64,000 nt of DNA. Origin: Roridomyces roridus. Its lineage: Eukaryota; Basidiomycota; Agaricomycetes; Agaricales; Mycenaceae. Below, one piece after another: positions 58,901-64,000 of the stretch (its first letter is position 1; each line of letters starts with the position of its first letter). Below the pieces are notes generated by a model. The model was given only the letters and a program-made list of their open reading frames with translations. It made no database searches and was not told the DNA's origin. Location: contig JARKIF010000167.1 of the NCBI GenBank assembly GCA_029378245.1, positions 1-64,000 on the forward strand, given 5' to 3'. The translations under genes were made by a program, and so were the position numbers.

Positions 58901-61900
58901 CCACAGTGTGATTATCGAGCCAACAAAAAAGTGGGTTCAGAGGTGAATTTGTGGAACGACTTGTCCACGTGACGGTTCCAGTTGGGATCTCGCACCAGGC
59001 AATCGAGAGCTTAGACTCCTCTTCTGTAGCATCGGCAGCCCAACGAAGTATTTGCTTCCCATCCGGGGAAAATACAAATGGCGCGATGGGGTTCACGCCT
59101 ATGGGTTCTTTTTCGAGCGAAGGAAAGGGTCCGAGGTCGGGTTCTGCTATGACCACTTGCTGGTGAACATCCCAGACGAGCAGTGTGTCAAGGGCAGTGG
59201 CAAGATAAGCACCATCTTGGGAAATTGCGTGAAAGACCGCAGGAATAGGACCCAGCCATTTGGTTCCAGTAAAGGTGTCCCAAAGCTGGACAGCAAAATT
59301 TGTATAAATGACAAGATATAGCCCGTCTGCGGAGAATTGCAATTGCTCCCCGGAGGGGTATACGGAACTTGGCTTGTTGTCAATGGTGAAGCTGGATAAT
59401 ATAGCTCCCGTTGCCATGCTTCGGATGTGGAAAGTGTCTGAGGACCTCGTGACAAATCGAAGTTTGTCCTTGGACACGTCGATGGTCCAGCCAGGTGGCA
59501 TTGTCGAGTATGATGGGTAAATAGCAAGACAAGACGACCATTCCTGCGTCAGGCCCGTGCGCACTCTGGGCACTCGGAATAGCGTTGACAAAAAGGTTTT
59601 TGATAGGGTGGTTTCCGTGGGCGTAAAAGTCAAAGCCGACGCATAAATGTGGGCCGCACTCTCTCGAATCGGAGTTTCAAACTGTTGCATGAATCTCAAG
59701 GCATCAGCGCAGATAGAAACAATGTCTTTTCGCTGCAAGTGGGTGAATGAGAAATAGAATAACGGGAATTAAACTGTGCTTACCTCCAATCGCTGATGAA
59801 CTTTCTCGAGAGCAATGAAAGCCGCATCGAATTCGTTCATCAGAGTCATGGCTTCGATCCAATGGAGCAGATGACTGAACAAGAATCCCCGCAGGACATC
59901 CCCCAACGGGTCATCAAGATCAGCGACTTGAACCAGATGGCTGGCCCAAAATCGGCACGAGTACTGCAGGTGCTCGGGGAGACATTTTTCGAGTCTCCGC
60001 TGGAGGTTCGGAACTTCCGAGTTTAGTTTCGTCGGATCGTTGATCTCGCAGATATCCCGTTTCAACAGGCTTTGCATAACGGCGACGCAGCGGATGAACA
60101 TCGAACGATGCTGAGTAGACGGTTGAAGGAAGAAGCGAATGTCGGTACAACGTAGGGGATTGGTGAAGAAGTCGAGTAGTGAGGGATGCAGCACTCGGAC
60201 GACAGCGCTGGCTGGACCTTTCGTTCCAGCTTCGCGTTGCAAAATTGACCCGAGGAGCCCGATGACGGATTCTGCACTCCCTAGCTGAGATAAATCGCGT
60301 TCGACCCCTCCGTCCGACTGGTTACCGTATGCGAGAAGATCGTCGAGTCCCTGGACGGTCAAAGGCGTCATGGCAGCGATGATGCAACCAACAACTTCTT
60401 GGAAGGGAATGTCGCGATCTGCGCAGACATCTTGCAAGATGCGGAGATACAGATGATTGAGGGAGGACTCGGCGCTGATCAACGCTCGTTGGTTGCTGGC
60501 TAGCACGGCTTTCAGGCGTGCTTCAGGATCAAGATCTGCGATGTACCGACACGCGACGGCAGCCCAGATGAAGAGGTTGTGAGATTTTTCAACCAGCTTC
60601 TGTCGAGCGGCCATGTCCGGCCAGTCTGTATCGGCCAATCGTTCCGAGCGCGCACGAATTTCAGGCATCCTATTGTTGATGAAAACCAAGATGTCCCGGG
60701 GCGTCTCCTCCAGTTGGTGCATGGCTTTGGACATGGAAATACGCTTCAGTTGGGCCCGAATGTCCGCCTCGTCGCGGCTGATGATGAGGAAGCGGACAGA
60801 CTTGGGGAGTCGAGCAACCTCCGAGGCGAGAGCAGCCAAAAGCACGGAGCGAACCTGCTCAGTCCCACTCTCGTCCAGAGCGTCGATTACGAAGACGATG
60901 GGCCCAGTGAGTTCGACACGGTTCAATACATCGACGATGTAGGTGGCAAACTGGTTGCGGAGAGGAAAGCTGCCCATGGGTCCGTTCTGGCGAATTGCAT
61001 CCAGAACGGAACTCTTCAGTTGCGGGCTGAGCTGGGTGAGTTGAAACGCCAGGTTGCCGAATATGTACGTGGGCTCGTTGCGCGACGCGATGTCTCGACT
61101 GAATCGGAAGCTTCCGCCGAGGCGATGCAGTTTGTCGAACATCTCCGCAATTGTGTTGGAGATGGTGGACTTGCCCGAGCCTGCGACGCCGTAGAGCCAA
61201 AAGTAAGAAGTGCTCTCCGGCTTGTTGACCCAATCGACAATCTCGTCAATAACTTCTTGACGGGTATCCGGCAGGCACCGATTTCCTTGGTCATAACGGA
61301 CTTCGGAGATTTTCGCGCCTGGCAGGTTTTCCAACTGGCGCGTATTTTCTTCATATGCCAATGAGCACAAGTTTTTGGTATCAGAATGTGCTCACCGATA
61401 GAATTTATGGTGTCGACGACACTGCCAACACCCTCGTGGAGCTCGCGGACTAATTTCCACGTCCCAACAATAGACCTGGATTGGAACTGTGCTCGAAGTT
61501 CGCGAAAGGATGCTGTAAAAGCCGCGATCTTCTCGTCCGAAGACGCACTGGACGTGTCGCGGAGGGTTCGCCCTGGAGAATAAATCCCCTGAAAGTTGTT
61601 TTAAAAAAAGGACTCACCCAAGTACCCCTTCCCACCATATTCTCGTACGAACAAGGCACACTCGTAGATTTGCTGGACCATCAGCTTGACCACCGTGACC
61701 ACAATCTGTTCCTCCACAACCGAGTTTGCGTCTTTCAAAAAGTCCAGCATCTCAGCTGCCGCCGTCCAAAGGGTACGGATTTGGGCGTCTCGATCGAGTT
61801 GTGCGATTAGCACCTGTAAAGCTCGAATATAATACTACTTGGCTAAAACATGAACTGACCTGAGGAATCGACGACAAAACGCTCCATGCGATTTTTGCGT

Positions 61901-62681
61901 ATGGGGAGAACTGACCCTCCGTTGAGTTGAGTGTAAAAAAGGTGTTCCGACGAACCTCTGCCACCGACTCTCCCATTTCCATGATCTGGCGCACTCGTTC
62001 GAGGACGACCGGGAAAACGTCTTCGTTGGATTCAGCATTTTTCACGGTATTTAGCGCACTTTCTGCTGCAGTCATGGCGGCAGACGCGGGTTGGAAGGCA
62101 GGAGACACTGTCGGCGCTGCACCTTCAGATTTGACCACTGAGAGGCGCAGCGTGAGCGTGCCCTGACTATTGTCTGTCCGCCCCGGCTTGAAGAGGTCGC
62201 ATGATTTCTCTGAAGGCTCTTGAGCACAGCCCATAATTTACACAGACGAAATTGCCTTACCGGTGACACCCTCCTCAAACCCAGTCAGAACAGCTTCACC
62301 GAGCGACTCATCATGAGACACGGGCAGCTTAATCTGGCGCAGTATTTCGATCTTAACCGTAGACGAAGCTCGGATGTGGCTGAATCGAGTAAAATGAATA
62401 TGGATTCAAGGACATGAGAATAACTCACAGAGTGAAGATTTCGTCCCACTGAGCTTGCTGGCCCTTGGCGACCTTCGTTCTCTGCACTTGCTCTCCGTCT
62501 ACAGAAACAGACGCGCAGCTTCGTAGCGATCCCAGAGTCGGTTTCTTGATCAGCAATGCTTTCACAACTTTTCGAGATCCAGTCAGACCAAGTGCGCGTC
62601 AGAACGCGTCGGGCGCGTACCAGTAACCTTCAGAGTGTATCCCAGTCCCACTGCGATTGTCCCAGGTTCCGGAGTCTTCAT
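55953..62681 (-). CDS. NLR copy 3: C2-NACHT-propeller STAND NTPase with shortened C-terminus
   Basis: The start is ATG 62681 (MKTPEPGTIAVGLGYTLKVT). The architecture is the same as copy 2: C2-like exons (62681-62240), helical linker with AAESALNTVKNAES and LERVRQIME, NACHT with GVAGSGKST (about 61180), VFVIDALDESG (about 60890), FLIISRDEADI and LHPSLLDFFTN (about 60170). An intron at about 59739-59785 precedes a propeller part of about 1260 residues ending at 55953. From about 58834 down to 56629 it is almost base-identical to copy 2. At the 3' end a 2-bp deletion relative to copies 1 and 2 (GTGTGTCGTT in place of GTGTGTGTCGTT) stops the frame right after EEFARCV, removing about 20 residues. 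Otherwise open and probably functional. Confidence 0.83.
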
Positions 62682-63121
62682 GCTGTTCGTAGATCAAGAG
62701 AGGAAGCAAGCCGTCGGCGCGTCGCTAAGCCTGTTGACAGCTGGCTCACATCAAGCGGCGAGCACTCAATGCGCGCTCAAGTTGATATGTTGGGGTAAAG
62801 CACGTATGGGCGTCGGGAGGCTGTCTCGAGTCTCGGGCCCTTGAACTCCGCCAAACTTGAAAGTTGCAATATTGCTGGCCTGGGCCAAGAAAAGAAATTC
62901 AAGCGCAAGTACCACCTTAGTCTGTAGAAAAACTGGGGCTCCATGCAGTACTAGTGAGATGGCCTACTAGGTGGCACGCGGGTGGCACGCGTAATAGGAG
63001 GTCCGGAACAACAAAGGCAATTTGATTTCAATTTTCGGGTTCTCCTTTCCCCATCACTGCAGCGTCAGACCACTTGCTCCAGCTTTCTCCGCTACTGACT
63101 TTCCACTCGCCATCGACAAGT
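62682..63121 (-). promoter_or_regulatory. 5' flank of NLR copy 3
   Basis: On the minus strand this matches the 37910-38346 flank of copy 2 in order, with a small tandem repeat (GCGTGCCACC twice, near 62980-63000). It includes the promoter and 5' UTR of copy 3. Confidence 0.6.
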
Positions 63122-63400
63122 CTATCGGGATCTCATCATTCGAAACACTTGCAGCTCATTCGTTCCACCCTGCCCTACCTTGATCTCCTGCATCCGTCTC
63201 TCCCAAGTCTCTCCTAGGTTACTCCTAGCTACGCACTTTGTGGGCAGATCTCGACGTACTCTCACCAATCCTCCGCGCCCCATCCTGGCATCGCGCGCCG
63301 AAGCAAAGTCGGTGGGTCCGTCGTGTCTTGACCACACAAGAAAGATATCATCTCTGTGTGTCCATGGCTTGTTGAGTAAAAAAGAGGAGATCCGAGGCAT
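63122..63400 (-). pseudogene. Broken copy of the small secreted protein gene (3' half)
   Basis: The minus-strand reading contains DDIFLVWS...FASARDARMGRGG...RRDLPT, corresponding to EDIFLARS...FASARDVQDGV in the intact gene at 37271. The nucleotide match also covers the intron-like GTGCGTATACTATGCCTCGG just upstream. No signal-peptide exon is found. It lies at the same position relative to NLR copy 3 as the intact gene does to copy 2, so the two were duplicated together. Confidence 0.6.
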
Positions 63401-64000
63401 AGTATACGCACCAATTTCTTGGGTTCTCCTCTTTTACCGACAGTCGTCGGTTCCTTCTCCGACTTTCTTTCTCCGCTGTACTTATGTTACGACACCCGAG
63501 CAAAACCCTTCCACCCAAGGCCCACGAGTCTATGGGGATCTCATACTTGCAGCTCAGTCGCTACGTACATCGGATCCTACCCAGTGGCCTCGTTGACGCT
63601 TCACCTAAACGTTCCAAGAGTTTTGAATACCAGGTGCTCAAGGTTCAACGAATGCGTCTGCATCCCGCCATCGTCCATCCACCTCCCAACCATCGTGCTA
63701 CAAGGAAGACCTGCAGCTGAACTTTGAACTGGGACTCCGCCGGAAGGCTCCATCGTTACGGTTCAACGTTCAACCATCGTTGCTCCATCGCGTGGAGCCT
63801 CGGTGGCGAAGACGGTGTTCCTGACGCGGAACTACATATTTTACACTGTTTCAGTAGTTTGGGTCTACGACGCAGGCACCAGTAATATGGGCGAAATAGA
63901 ATAGAAAGAACTTGTGGAGACTCGATGCATCACTCCACACTCGGGAGTAATTTCCATATCCGGAAGATCGATTGGGAGCTCACTCGTCTTTTCTTCCCTA
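63401..64000. repeat. Second, older copy of the NLR 5' flank block and terminal intergenic sequence
   Basis: On minus, GAGCTGCAAGTATGAGATCCCCATAGACTCGT at about 63520-63555 repeats the GAGCTGCAAGTGTTTCG..GAGATCCCGATAGACTTGT block at 63117-63155, and is followed by similar AGCGGAGAAAG and AGGAGAACCC words. From about 63720 to the end I see nothing recognisable. Confidence 0.45.

Overview
The window looks like nuclear DNA of an agaricomycete (basidiomycete) fungus. Genes are broken by many 45-60 nt GT-AG introns, neighbours sit very close together on both strands, and families typical of these fungi appear: large NACHT NLR genes, F-box proteins with an 'ILSPWRR-LPPEI' type N-terminus, MYND proteins, a basidiomycete multi-pass membrane protein and secreted beta-trefoil proteins. 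No rRNA, tRNA or CRISPR was seen. All functions are assigned by reading motifs; no database search was possible.

Left part (1-19.6 kb). A decayed cytochrome P450 is followed by a YCII-like protein. Three paralogous long amidohydrolase-family (CE9-like) membrane-anchored proteins follow: one on minus at 2870-6315 and two in tandem on plus at 9444-12820 and 13055-16252. Between them lie a multi-pass membrane protein and an acidic protein of unknown function. Next come two minus-strand housekeeping-type genes, a Bin3/MePCE-type RNA cap methyltransferase and a MYND zinc-finger protein with helical repeats.

Middle (19.7-48 kb). An F-box pseudogene is split by a roughly 1.84 kb insertion that itself contains a 306 bp MITE-like element. 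Then follow NLR copy 1 (broken by a 10-bp tandem duplication), a SWR1-complex Swc5/BCNT protein, a serine carboxypeptidase (S10), a GH18 chitinase, a small secreted protein, NLR copy 2 (open), a 1.1 kb element with long inverted ends and a second small secreted protein.

Right part (48-64 kb). A secreted protein with two ricin-B-like repeats is followed by a divergent pair: a condensation/acetyltransferase-like enzyme and a stand-alone adenylation enzyme, which may form a minimal biosynthetic pair. NLR copy 3 lies on the opposite strand, and its 5' flank carries a broken copy of the secreted-protein gene found upstream of NLR copy 2.

The most striking feature is the NLR family. Each gene encodes an N-terminal C2-like domain, a NACHT NTPase and a very long, mostly degenerate beta-propeller. 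The copies are mosaics: copies 2 and 3, in inverted orientation, share about 2.2 kb that is almost base-identical, while copy 2 matches copy 1 in the tract just before it. This points to recent gene conversion or duplication in a probable non-self-recognition locus.
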